The notes under the pieces: generated by a model | Seen by the model: only the letters and a program-made list of their open reading frames with translations | What the model was told of the DNA's origin: nothing | Database searches by the model: none | Position numbers and translations under genes: made by a program | Origin: Nageia nagi | Lineage: Eukaryota; Pinophyta | Length of the DNA: 64,000 nt | Reading direction: 5' to 3' | NCBI GenBank assembly: GCA_050084985.1 | Contig: JBITNC010000001.1 | Span: forward strand, 74,462,001-74,526,000 | In this document: piece by piece, positions 46,488 to 58,714 of the stretch | How the letters are laid out: each line of letters opens with the position of its first letter | Numbering within the stretch: the first letter of the stretch is position 1

Positions 46488-46502
46488 TTTTACCCCTTTT
46501 TT
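46488..46502 (-). other. A2 polypurine tract
   Basis: The minus strand reads AAAAAAGGGGTAAAA directly before the LTR start TGTACA. Confidence 0.75.
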
Positions 46503-47337
46503 ATTTGCATTTTTTCTATGCTAAATGCAATGCAAAATGATATGATGGCTAACTAACCCAAGTGATATGTTGGAAACCCCTCAAATGCATTTGTGGTAAG
46601 GCAAAGAAGATGAGGATGTGTTTAACAACAAAAAACAAGGGAAGGAAAAATTGAGGACAAAACATGGCTACACTTCAAAAACATGCCCACATTTCTAAAA
46701 TGCAATTACATTTATAAAATGTGGCTATGTTTCCTAAATGTAACCATGTTTTTGAAAGCATCAAAAAGTGGTGTTGCACTTTCAACTGAGCAACTATAAA
46801 ATTATAAACCTAGGGATAACTTGGCTCATTCTCATTTGTGCATTCTTACTAATAGAGTTTTGATCCTACCACCTCCTCTTATTGCATAGATGATATATTG
46901 ATATGGCATAGAGACCCCACCACTAGAACAAGCCATGGGCCCTACAGATTCATACTAAACCCTAATCTTGCATTTAATTAATTATTCTTAAGTTAATTAA
47001 TTACAAAATCAAGATGGTAGGAAAATAAACATGGGGAGGGTAAAATGAATGAAAAATGGATAAAATGAACTAGGAAAAAGGGTAGAACACTAGAGAGAAT
47101 ATAGACAGGTAGATAGAAGATGAAAAATGAGATATTTGGACTAGATTAAGATGTAAATAGGGAAAAATTTTGGAAATACAAGGGGTCCCAATGTTTTCTA
47201 GGTGGAAACATAGGCATCCTTGCATTTCCCTCCTAAAAAATAGGGGGAACCTATGTTTCACAAAGGTTGAAAAGGAAAATACCTTAATCTTAGGCATTTC
47301 TAATAGAAATAGATTTTTTACATTTTTGGATAGGTCA
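46503..47337 (+). other. A2 region upstream of antisense gene
   Basis: This AT-rich non-coding sequence between the purine tract and the mobile-domain-like gene includes AATTAATTATTCTTAAGTTAATTAATTA near 46975. It should contain the promoter of the opposite-strand gene. The open frame 47170-47397 may include its start but shows no domain before MRGWTCTT. Confidence 0.45.
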
Positions 47338-48740
47338 ATGAGAGGGTGGACATGCACCACCAATTCAGGTCCATATGAGACCTTCTGTAGTAGATGATGA
47401 GTGATGTAGATTGGGAATGGCTCTTCATTATCAGGATTGGCTATGCTAGGATGATGGATCCCATTACTTATGATAGTGGATACATGATAGCATTGTTGGG
47501 GAGGTGGGAAGCCTCCACTAACACCTTCACACTACCATGGGAGAGTGCATGATCACTCTCGAGGACATCTAGCAGATATTTAGGATCCCACTAGAGGGAG
47601 AGCCTATGATTGGGATAGGAGAAGATGATGCATGATAGTAAGTAATGGTAGGATTGGTTGGAGTAGATTGATGGCATCTACTATGGGGGATAGGAGGCTT
47701 TGATTATGAGGTCATCTATAGAGATGATCTTTACAAAGTGCAACTTATCTTCATGATGGTCATCATCATAATACACATCCATATAGACTCTTCTAAGGTG
47801 CTCTTCCCTTGGAAGCTGTGCAACATGCTTTGATAGATGCATGAGGATGGGATAGTTTTTGCATGGGGGCTAGCATTGCTAGCATTGGTTTACAGAGAGT
47901 TGACAAAGATTTGGTTGTGATGATGGTGAGGGATGGCATGCTCCCTCATCCTATAGATCTAGGGATGGTACCACATCTAAGTAGGTAGGCCAACAAGGCT
48001 ACCATATGACATCTACATAAAGATAGACATGAGATGGGGAGATGCAAGCACAAAGGCACCCTATGCCTTGAGATGGGGTAGAGACTTTGAGCCTAGTAGG
48101 TGGTGTGCACACACTAAGGACTTAAAATTCGATATACTAGTGGTCACATAGATGGAGCAATAGGAATTTGTTTAGAGGTCATACCTAAATAGGATGAGAT
48201 TGGAAGAGGATGGAGGATAGATGGATAGGATCTTAAGATCAAGATGGGTTAGAACTAGGTGAGGGGAGGTCAAGTTTATCTACTTCAACTAGGTGGTATG
48301 ATAGATAAGATTGGTATAAGATGTGATTAGGGAACCTATCTTGTATAATAGGGCTAGGTTGGATGGGCTACCAGTAGTTTTCTATGCAAAGGTGAAGCCA
48401 TAGTTGGGTCCCCCAATTATGATCTCCATGGTGAGGGATGTAGGTATGATACCTACATAAAATTAGTATTAGGAATGAATGTTGGTGATAGTGGCTCCTC
48501 CATCAAGTGGGTATGGATGAGATGGATGGGTGGTGGTGGTTGTGGTTGTAGGTGGAGCGGGTGATGGATGGAATGGGGTGATTATGATGGTAGAGGGGAT
48601 GATGGATGAGATAATGGTAATGAAGGATGGTATGGGGGAGGTGGTGGAGATGGTGGTGATGATGGTGATGGGAGAGATGGTGGTGATAGGGATGGAACTT
48701 AGGGCTAGGGGATGGGCTATGATCAAAAGGGATAGGGATC
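47338..48740 (+). pseudogene. A2 antisense plant-mobile-domain-like gene
   Basis: On the plus strand, opposite to A2's gag-pol, a decayed ORF reads MRGWTCTTNSG, then (47415-47550) RIGYARMMDPITYDSGYM and LLGRWEASTNTFTLPW. After a one-base shift it reads GECMITLEDI and IFRIPLEGEPMIGIG. This is the signature of the plant mobile domain (W-T-F-LP-GE-TITL-D-LP-EP). Further on is RPTRLPYDIYIKIDMRWGDA, then a Gly/Val/Met-rich low-complexity tract at 48520-48700. A1 keeps the same motifs in the same relative place. The family includes MAIN/MAIL1, linked to silencing in Arabidopsis; extra ORFs of this kind, sense or antisense, are known in Tat elements. Stops and shifts make it a pseudogene. Confidence 0.6.
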
Positions 48741-51600
48741 AAAGCTACAAGATGGTTCCTTCTATGGTGTAGGGGGGAGACATGGAAACTACATGGGAAA
48801 GGATAACATAGCTAGAGGGAGAGTTGATAACAGCATGGTAGTAGATAGCTATGCTAGAGTAGATGACAACATAGTAGTGCATTACTGCACTAGAGTAGAT
48901 CATAAATAGAAAGACCCATCACCTCAAGGAGGCGATCAAGTGGGTCATGGTCTAGGAGGAGGAGTTTGGTAGGATTAAGCACTTAATTCTAGACATGCCA
49001 TCATGATCAAGGATGAGGATGAGCCAAGGTATGTAGATGACCCTCATGACATCATAGGGCTCCCTCCATCACACAAGGTAGTTAAGCCACTCACACCACT
49101 ACTCCTCTCAACCTTCAAATTCACATCAATCGAGGGGGCATGGGTGAGATGGACATGTATGATGTATGATGCATGATATATGATGGATGTTGTCTATATG
49201 TATATTTATTTTTGATGGATAGAAGGCCATTTTTTGATACACAGGTCTATGTTTTGATCCATGTATGTTTTATATGTGATGCTTATGTGGATGCAATGGA
49301 TAGTTTAGATGCATGTTGTAGATGTATGTTTATGATTTAGATTATGTTGTGATGGATGCAATGCATGTTTTAGATGTTTATGATCTATATTTATATATGA
49401 AAATACAATATTCTAAGTTTAAATATTTTTTTATATGTGCATGTAAAAATAAACATGTATGGATAATCACATTCAAAAGTAAACAATCTTTTAGAAAAAG
49501 AAAAATTAATAGTGATAATTAAAAGTCAATGGTAGCAAGGTTAGACTAAAATGGAAAAAAAAAAGTTGTATAAAGATAACAAAAAGGATAATAAGAAAAA
49601 TATCATCATAAAATAAGCAATTGACAATTATAATGAAAAGGAAAAACAAGACATGATAAAAAGATAAGAAGACAATAAAAAGATAACAAGGCAATGAAGT
49701 TGATAACAAGACAATAAGATAACAATTAAAAGATCAATAAGATGACAAGTATAAGATTAAAAAGACAATGAAATGGAAAAATAATAAGATAAAATATTAA
49801 CAATGGTCATAAAAAAGTGATAATATACCAAATTTATGAACAAATGTATGATCAAAAGATGAAAAGAAGAGGATTAAAAAGCCACACTAGACATAATGGA
49901 AACACATCATAATCACATATTTATAAAATTGAGTTAAGTGAAGAACAACATGTAAAAATAATTACTTAAAAGGTATACACAAATGCAATTAAAATGGACT
50001 AAAATAAAACTTTGACAATTTTAACACTTTTGAAAAAGTGAAAAATGACCAACTTTGACACTAAAAAACAAACAACCATCATGTTGGTTTAACAAACAAA
50101 TTTGACTATAAGAGAGATGGATGAAAAATATAAGTGTTGAAAAAAATGAATTGAAAATCAAAGCTTGTTTGACCTATTTTCGAAGTGAAAACTAAAGCCA
50201 ATTTTGACTTTGCAAAAAACCTTTAGTGCTTACTAAAAGTGCACCGTTATGGGTAGCCTTGGAAACAACTTGCAAAAATTTAGAAAATGATAAAATTAGG
50301 TTACAAAAATTGATGTTACAACAAAATTTATATCAATGGAGGATTAGAAAAAGACAAATCAAAAAATGGACAAAGTTTGATATTCTGAAATGCAAAATCA
50401 AATAGCTAATTTTTACAAGGGTCAAATTTTAGGACTTTTGGTCCTAAACAAAATGGACTTGGAAATGGTTAAAAAATGACTTGTTAAGGTATGATAAGAC
50501 ATGAAAAGACATAATAAGATAAAATGGAAAGGTATAATAAGCAAATGACACAAATCAACATAGGTTGAAAAAGTGCACAAAGTGGCCATGTAGCCAACTT
50601 GGGTAGATGAAAGAAAATACAAAGGTAATAAAAATGCAACGACATTTATGGAATATGATTGCATGTAGAACTATGGATAAAAAAAATAAGGTGCAAAGGA
50701 AATAAACATGGTTAAGCAAGTTTTTGAAGATCAAATGAAAACATAAAAGTTCAAAGTGACAAAAGGGACAAAGTGCAAAGTTCATGAAAACAAGATAAAA
50801 TGATATAGAAATCATCATAAGTAGACATAAAAGAGATCAAATAACATAAAAAATAATGAGGGGATAAAATAAAAGTGAAAATGGATTTGGGGCCAACTTC
50901 CATCTTAATGTGTAGAATGAGCTCTTTTGCTAAGTAATTTTAGATATTGCTAAGCAATGTCATTCAACGACCCTAACATATGAATGCGATAATGAAGGAT
51001 GGAGGACTATTAACATAGAAAGACCAAAATGACATGATGCAAAGAGAATATAGATAAATACTGAGTTCTAACTTAATGTGTAGGACATGTACTAGCTCCA
51101 TATCGAACTGGGTAGAAGAGATTCATCCAATGATCAACATCATGATGGTGATATATACATAATAAATGGTGACAAAGAAAATATAAGAAGACATAACTAG
51201 AGTAAGTGTAGATATGATATGAGTGAATTATGTTTCTCATGCACCCAAAAAAAGGTAGGATGACATTAAAAAGTGGGATAACACTAAGTATCAACTCCAA
51301 ATGCAATGATCTAAAGTGATGATACAAGATAAGTGATAAATGAAAAGGAGTCTAGAACTACTTGCTGTAGTTCTTGGAAACCTTTTCATAATTCCAAGAT
51401 AAGACAAAAGGAGGATTATGATTGAGGGAAATGCTATGCAAGACTCTTCATTTTTGAATTTTATATTTTTTATGTTTGTTTTTGTGCTTATGAAATGTTT
51501 TACTTTTTTTGGTATTTTCTATTTTTTTAATGTTTTTAGTGAAATATATTTTAAATATTTGAAACTTGATTTTGAATTCTAGGTGTATAAAGGATCAAGG
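48741..51600 (-). other. A2 3' non-coding region
   Basis: About 2.9 kb lie between the antisense gene and the end of integrase. Near 48900-49150 weak plus-strand coding-like sequence (DEDEPRYVDDPHDIIGLP) may be the tail of the antisense gene. The rest is A/T-rich with words shared with A1 (ATGGATAATCACAT, ATAAGATAACAA). No convincing ORF. Confidence 0.6.
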
Positions 51601-52972
51601 TGGATAATTTTTATTGGTTCAAGATCTTCAACACCATCCAAGGATGCCAACTTGTATGCTCTAGAATTGTATTTTCTTATAACAATGTAAGGACCCAACC
51701 AATTAGGTGCAAACTTACCTCATTCCACTTTTGCTTGACTTGTAATTTGCTAATTCGCCTTTAATATGAGGTCACCAAATTCAAATTATTAATAATGCAC
51801 TTTCTTATTATAATACCTTTTGATGCATTCTTGGTAGATCCTCAAATGTTGTAGCACACTGATACATTTCTCATCAAGTAAATCAGGTTGTGCAAGTCAA
51901 TCTTGCCTGTAAGTAATATCATCCATGAAATGCTACAAAGAAACATGAAGGGATGGAATTTCAAGTTCAATGGGTAAAATAGCTTTAGCACCATAGATAA
52001 GTGAAAAAGGTGTGGCTCCAGTAGGTGTTCTAATGCTTGTTCTATAAGTCCACAATGCATAAGAAAGTTTGGTATGCCAATTTTGTTATGAATCACCACC
52101 AAATTTTGAAGTGCTTTGATAATAGTTTTGTTAGATGCTTAAGATTTCCCATTGGATCAAGGGTAATAAGGTGTGGAGAAACTTAATTGGGTATGGTATT
52201 TGTCACATAAGAATAAAACATCCTTATTTATAAAAGGGATTCCATTATCCATGATTAATTTAGAAGGGATTCCAAATCTACAAATAAGATTAATCTCAAT
52301 GAACTCCATAATTTTAAGTGCTTTAATTTCAATCAAGGGCATGGATTCTACCCATTTAGTGAAGTACTCTATGGTAGTGATTATAAATTTGTATCTTTGT
52401 AAAGAATGAGGATACAATTGGTCAACAAGGTCCAAACCCCATTGTGAAAAGGGCCATATGGTTGCAATGGGTTGTAAGTCTTGAGAAGGTAAATGTTTAA
52501 GGTTTACAAATTATTGGCACTTAATGCATTTACAAACATAAGAAATATAATCTTTTTATAGTGTTGGCAAAAAATATTTCATTCTCAACAAACATTTTGC
52601 AATTACTATGTCACTAAAGTGGCCACCACATGTGCCATCATGTGCTTGTGATAATGCAAGGGGTATTTCATTAGGTTCAATACATCTTAAAAGGATGCCT
52701 TAATAGCCTCTTTTATAAAGGATATCCCTCAACAAGGTATATTTAGCACATTTTTGTTTGAAACATCTTCTTTCAATCTTAGTTATATCTTGGGGACAAA
52801 TGCCAAACATGAGAAAATATTTTACAAGAGCATACCAAGGATTAACATTTTCAACTTCAATTTGGTTAATGATGGGTCCAACAATGTAAGAAGGGTTATG
52901 CAATGTCATTATATGGTTAAGGATCTTATCTTGATTATCTTGGGAAGGTATGAGGGAACCCAATGAAACCAT
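51601..52972 (-). pseudogene. A2 integrase
   Basis: The zinc-binding part shows LSQAHDGTCGGHFS and CKCIKCQ. The core shows WGLDLVDQLYPHSLQRYKF (first Asp) and LIMDNGIPFINKD (second Asp), then NGKS-stop-ASNKTII, where the codon for the catalytic Glu has become TAA (52139-52141). A frameshift near 52110 leads to LSYALWTYRTSIRTPTGATP and IPSLHVSL-like sequence. The C-terminal part fades by about 51600. It corresponds to A1 at 500-1671. Confidence 0.85.
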
Positions 52973-53038
52973 GGTATCTACAAATTGATTAGTGGATCTT
53001 AGGGAGGAATCAATGGTGTACTTATCAAATTTTAGGAG

Positions 53039-53930
53039 TTAAACCATAATAGATTTATACTTTTTAAGCACCTCATTATGGAATTGATAAGTTCCAATGA
53101 CTTGGTTTACAATTAATTGGGAATCACTAATGAATTTAATGCTTTTAAAATTGAACTTAATTGTAGTTTGAAGACCAAGGATAAGGGCCTCATATTTATC
53201 CATGTTATTAGTGCAAGGAAATTTGAGTTTAGAAGACAAAGGGATTGGTGCTCCTTGAGGTGTAATAAAAACAATACCAACAACACCCCTTGTTCACATT
53301 TAGAACCATCAAAGAAAAGGGTAATGTCAAAGTCCTTCTCTTTGGTGTCAATAAATTTTTCATCTTCAAGCAAAATAAGAATGGAATAATAAGAGAAATC
53401 AAGTGCCAAGTTATGAATTATGCAATAGAGCTTCAACAAGTTGATTAGAAATAACTTAACCTTTAATATATTTTTGGTTTACAAACTCAATATCAAATTT
53501 AGTTAATAACATTATCCATTTAGATGTCCATAAATTAACATATGCATGGCTCATTAAGTATCTCTAACAATTACTTTTAGCAACAACATAAGTCTTATGA
53601 TTTAGCATATAATGTCTTAACTTATGTGTTGTAAATACATTAGCAAGGCACAACTACTCAATATGAATGTAATGCACTTCATAGTTAATAAGAGTTCTAC
53701 TTATGTAATAAATAGCTTGCTCTATGTTCATGTTAATCTTTTGTGCCAACATGGTGCTATTGGCAATGTCTATAACAGAAATGTATAAATAAAATGGTTT
53801 GGAGGGATTGGGTGGGATAAAAATATGAGGATATAAAATATATTTTTTAATTTGGTCAAAATATTCTTAACACTTCTCTATCCATTCAAACTTAACTCCT
53901 TTCTTCAAAAGGTGATTAAAAGGTTTGCAC
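53039..53930 (-). pseudogene. A2 gypsy RNase H and archaeal-like RNase H
   Basis: First comes the gypsy-type RNase H remnant (about 53500-53930: PFYLYISVIDIANSTMLAQK, TLINYEVHYIHIE). Then comes the second RNase H with ITLFFDGSKCEQG (Asp), LKFPCTNNMDKYEALILGL (Glu) and ISDSQLIVNQVIGTYQFHN (Asp). The tail with the fourth acid is not clear. Two frames are used, so there are frameshifts. This order, before integrase, contrasts with B. Confidence 0.8.
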
Positions 53931-54700
53931 TTGTCAGGTAATTGGGCAATGAATCTAGGGATTGCATTAATTTTACCAAATAAGCTTATTATCTCTTTAA
54001 TATTGTAAAGGGGAGGCATTTTATTTATAGCTTTAATTTTATTAGGATTGAACTCAAACCCTCTTCATAAAATTATATAACCCAAATTTTGGATTAAGTC
54101 TTACATTATGCTCTAGAAGTTGATAAAAAATATTTGCAAGGAATTCAAGGTGTGTATATTTAGTCTTAGATTTGGAAAAAATATCATCTACATATAATTC
54201 AATAATAATACCCATGTAGTCATGAAAGATGTACACCATGGCGCATTGGTATATGGCACCCGCATTCTTTAAACCAAAGGGCATGACCTTATAGTAGAAG
54301 GTTCCCCAAGGTGTTGTGAATGTATTTTTATGTTGATGATTTTTAGAAATATGAATCTAATTTTAGACACTAAAATCATCCATGAGTGAAAGCATTTCAT
54401 GACCTACAATTGCATCTATGATATTATCAATGCTAGGTATAGGAAAATCATCTTTTTACCTCCTATCTTGAAAATCAATGCATATACGAATACCTCCTAT
54501 CTTTTTACCAATAGGAATAACATTGGAAACACATGTAGCATAATCAATAGGGGTAATAAAACTAGCATTCAAAAGCTTTTTAAGTTCTTCTTTAACAAAG
54601 AGAGCAATTTTTGGATGCATTTTTCTTAGTTTTTACTTAATGGGTTTTGCATCTTTTTTAAAAATAAGATTATGAAAAACAAGATCTAAATCCAAGCTTG
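53931..54700 (-). pseudogene. A2 reverse transcriptase
   Basis: On the minus strand: LRKMHPKIALFVKEELKKLL, FITPIDYATCVSNVIPIGKK, IRICIDFQD, and then (54054-54284) MPFGLKNAGAIYQCAM and catalytic YVDD at 54183-54194, followed by LNPKFGLYNF. Frameshifts and stops occur. The RT belongs with Tat/Athila-type gypsy elements. Confidence 0.85.
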
Positions 54701-54841
54701 GAATATCATAATATTTCCAAGAAAAAAATTTAATATATTTCTTAATAATTTTAATGAATAATTATTTCTCTTCTTTAGTAAATATCTTGCCAAGTAACAT
54801 AATATGAGGATTATTAGGATCTTCACTAATGTTAAATTCAA

Positions 54842-55465
54842 TTATTTCTTCAACAACCATGTGAGAAGTGTCATCCAATTGGGAAGGTATGGGTGATAAC
54901 TTAAGTTCATCATCCTCATATTGTGAATTATATTAATCAAATATTCCTCCATGTTTATAATATCATTCTCATAAGAATAAAAAGTAAAAGAACATTCTCC
55001 AAAATAAGCATCCATGTTTAAAAAAGAAGGATAAATATCCTTATAACAAGAAGGCAAATGAGTATAGCAACCAAGGTGGTTAACTATAGATTCATCACAT
55101 GGAAAATAATCAATAGGGATAGAAGCATTTTTAAGATAAAAATCAACACAATCAACATTGATAGGAATTCTATGCAATCTAGTATCCAAAAAGTATGTCA
55201 AAGGTGTATACAAATCTATTGACAAAGTGCAAATAGAGTGATCAAATTCAACATTAGGATCATGCATGATAAAATTGACATGGAATAAGTCCATTTTAAT
55301 ATGTGAAAACTCTTGAGTAAATTCCCCATAATCATGATTAAACATGAAAGGTGGAGGGGATGAAGCAATGTTATATTCAAGAGGCATGCTCATATTGAAA
55401 TAAGGATTGAAACAAATTTTAAAATCATCAAGGCATTGATCAAAGAACAAAGGATTTTCAACCAC
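54842..55465 (-). pseudogene. A2 linker ORF between protease region and RT
   Basis: A 207-residue open frame is rich in Asp, His, Tyr and Phe (MVENPLFFDQCLDDFKICFN, IPINVDCVDFYLKNASIPID). It is the long spacer between protease and RT. It shows no known motif, but its intactness compared with the flanks suggests it was coding. Confidence 0.5.
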
Positions 55466-55611
55466 ATGAAAAGAGGGTGATATAGGTATAATGTTTAGGG
55501 TAGGTAAAATTTCATGAGAAAGAGTATTGATAATAAACTTTCTAAAGATACCTCCTCTTCAACTTCATCGTAAGGAAGTTGAGTGATAGAAAGGGGCTCT
55601 TGAATAGATGC

Positions 55612-56183
55612 TTATCTTTTACATGAAATGACATGAGGTGCACTAATGATTAAAGCTTGTTTTTGATAACCAAAAATAGATTTATAAAAGGTTAAATGTG
55701 GCTCAACAATAATGGGTTTAACAATTCCATGTTCAAAATTACCAAGGCCTTGACCTTTCCAACCACAAGTCTCATAAAAATATTGAGAAGCAAAGGCAAA
55801 CTTAAACAAATTTTTAGGAGGACCACAAGAAGATAAATAAGGGTGAGATTCCTTACTAGCTTCAATAGTGGTTGATATAACATTCTTATCTTTAATGAAG
55901 GAGATGGGTTTAATACATCGCTCTTTTGATGGAAGAGAATTTGAAGGACATACCATATCTCTAAGAGAAGGAATGGTAGGAAAGTTAAAAATTTGATTTT
56001 GCAAATTGTATTCTCCAACTTGAGGTGATGTATAATGGCTTTACTATTTGACTCTCCACTAGAAGGAACCTCACTACAAACAACAACAATAGGAAAAGTA
56101 ATAACACTATCATGCACAATGTGAGAAGATGTAGCAAGATTAGGATTCACAACATTATAAGTGGAAGGTGGAACAAAAGGCAC
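55612..56183 (-). pseudogene. A2 G-patch-like region
   Basis: An open frame (55612-56004) contains FYETCGWKGQGLGNFEHGIV at about 55710-55775, matching the G-patch pattern (aromatic, then GxGxG with spaced Gly). Retropepsins of some retroelements are followed by a G-patch, thought to bind RNA or protease. Here it follows the protease at 56376-56705, in the expected place. An overlapping frame at 55692-56183 holds the upstream part (TYNVVNPNLATSSHIVHDSV). Confidence 0.55.
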
Positions 56184-56375
56184 AATATGAGTAGAAGAAA
56201 AAAACCATCATAAGAAGGAATAAATTTGCAATATTTAAATGGTTTATGATGAGCTTAAACACATGTTAATTTGCCTTAATGAATAAATTTTATACATTGA
56301 TGCAATGTAGAAGGTACACATTTCATTTCATCTATCCATAGTCTTCCAAGTAGTAGGTTATATTGTAAGGTTCCT

Positions 56376-56760
56376 TCAATGACATGGAATAAGGTATGCA
56401 ATGTTCATGGTCCTACCTTGAGGGGAAATACTATAGTGCCCATAGTGGTATAAATAGTCATTAAAAGCCCTCAATTGTAAGGTGGAAGAGGATATACTAC
56501 TTTGAGATATGTTAAGATGGTTCAAAGTTGAAGAAGAATTAGCATTTAAACTTGAACCATTATCAATCAAAAATATATTGAAATTTTGGCCCTCCATGAA
56601 AGCAATAATGAAAAGAGGAGGGAGGGATCCAAGAAGCCCTAACTCAATAATCTCATGTTCATAAAAGGTTATAACACCTAAATCACATGATTGCACATGA
56701 CCCATAAAATTGGTAAAAGCTTCTACATCTTAGGCTTGTACTTAAATGGATTTGAGAACT
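56376..56760 (-). pseudogene. A2 protease
   Basis: On the minus strand the frame reads FNIFLIDNGSSLNANSSSTL, then LNISQSSISSSTLQLRAFND. This is the retropepsin active site in the Tat/Athila form DNGSSLN (Asp kept). The second half reads GTMNIAYLIPCH-like sequence, matching the usual flap-to-end part only weakly. Confidence 0.75.
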
Positions 56761-56966
56761 TCCATAAGTGCATATCTAAAAGGTTTAGAGGTTTGAAGTA
56801 AATCAAAAATGGACATGTTGGTTGGAAATGATTTCAATTGATGGGTGACACTAGATTTGATTATGACAATGGTACTTCATTGGTTTTGATTATGAGTAGG
56901 ACCTCTTGGACCTTGGGTTCCTCTAGAATCATTATTCCTTGGAGCTTGATTTGAACTTGAGGTGTC
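56761..56966 (-). other. A2 gag-protease junction
   Basis: This is a decayed segment between the gag tail and protease, with stops in all frames. No separate feature. Confidence 0.4.
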
Positions 56967-58714
56967 TTACCTTGAAGGTGTGTTCTTTTGGTTTCTTGTA
57001 ACAGCATGGATCATACCAACAAAATTTTGTAAAGAAGGATTATTAACATAATTCAATTGGTTTGCATCAACTTGGTTTTGCCTTGGAAGAGGATCCTTAT
57101 AAACATTTAAATGTTGATTAGGGGGTGCAAGTGGATTTTTTATAACAAGGTCTTCCCTTTTAATCAAATCTTGTATCACATTTTTAAGGTGATGGCACTT
57201 ATCAATTTGATTCCCTTTTGCTCTATGAAAAGCATAATAAGCATTTTGTTTGTACCAAATAGGTTTTAGAACATTTTTATCTTCTTGTGTAATGTTAGGA
57301 AAAGTAATAATTTATGCATTTAAACATTTTTGTAAAACATTAGAAAGTGAATTTAGGAGAGGGGTATAATCTCTCTTGGGTCTTGGTGCTCTTGGTCTAG
57401 GTTGGTTACCTTACACTTGAGCTTTAGTTTGGATTGGATATGGGTTGGTGGGTGGTGGTGGTTGTGCAATGGGTAGTTGGCTTAGTGTCACTTGATTCAC
57501 TTGAGGTTGAGGGGTGGGAAAAGGTCCTTTCCTCTTTTGATTGTCTTGCTTATTTTGGAGCTTAACATCACCATTTTACACATTCACATCTTGAATCCTT
57601 CTAACCATTCTAATAGCTTCTTCAAAAGAAGGTAAATTTTGGATTTGATGCATGTTGGAAATATTCTTTGCAAAAATTTTTGAAAATACATTTGTTAATT
57701 CAGCTTGAGGTATGGGAAAGGTAAGTTCATGAACAATATCTCTCCATCTAGTCACATAATCAACGATTGGGTCATATGGAAATTGTTTAAGATTATAAAA
57801 ATCACTTAATGTGGTTTGTATTTTAATATTAAAGGAAAAATTATTAATAAATAGATTTTTGAATTGCTATAAAATGTGAAGAGAGTGTTTCCCCAAGCTA
57901 TTGTACCAATCCAAAGCTTGTCCACTTAAGGTCATAGGGAATATTCTCAACGTTAAAGGATCAATATGATAAATCAAGTAGCACTCATGTTTGAACATTC
58001 TCAAATGATCATTTGGATCTTATTTACCTTTTTTGGCCAAACATAATATGGTATAGAAGGATGAATGGGTTAATTACACAATTGCTCATATGTTTGGTTA
58101 TGGTTTGGATCTTGGTTACCAACCTCAAACTTTTACAATCTATCAAGAATAGCTTGGGTAGAAACTAGGAATGGATCCAATCTAATGGTGTCTTGGAAAT
58201 TGGAGAAACATTGGTTGGATTGATGTGAGGTGGATGCATGATAGGTATGCATTGTTTGTGTATTATATTGAATGTGGTTTGTATGAGATTGCAAGATGGT
58301 AGACTATGTACTGATTAGGATTTTTTTAGGAATAGGAATGTGTGAGAGATTTTTAACTTGAGTGGTGACTATGGTGGATGGTATGGAGGATGAAGGTATG
58401 GATTGTAACAAAATAGGAATGGTGGAAGAAGTAATAGAAGTTATCCTCTTATTTTTTGGGTCAAAATTGGGATCCACCATAATACCATTTTGCAAGGATG
58501 TGGTGGGAATGGAAGACAAATTTGGAGTGTCCCAAAAAGATTCAATATAAGCTTGATTATTTGTTGGAGGTTGTGTAATAGCTGAAGATCCTACTTGGTT
58601 GGCAACTTGTTTAGCTTTAAGAACTTTAAGTATAGCTTTGGCCTTGGCCAACACATATTTTTCAAACTCTTCCATGGATTTCTCTTGTGTAGGATCCTCC
58701 ATATCTTGGGTCAC
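56967..58714 (-). pseudogene. A2 gag
   Basis: An ATG at 58714 (minus) reads MTQDMEDPTQEKSMEEFEKY, then VLKAKQVANQVGSS and a Ser/Ile/Pro-rich linker to 58304. The capsid core follows in pieces (about 57550-58100). A zinc-knuckle-like AFHRAKGNQIDKCHHLKN and IQDLIKREDLVIKNP lie at 57150-57230. That is the end-of-gag signature of Tat elements, with one Cys and one His of the knuckle changed. Frameshifts separate the parts. Confidence 0.8.

Noticed and set aside
48469-48772. Pro/Thr/Ser-rich and His-rich minus-strand ORFs, and a Met/Val/Gly-rich plus-strand ORF
   Set aside because: These are alternate frames of one GGT/GAT-rich low-complexity tract inside the antisense mobile-domain-like gene. 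They are not separate genes.
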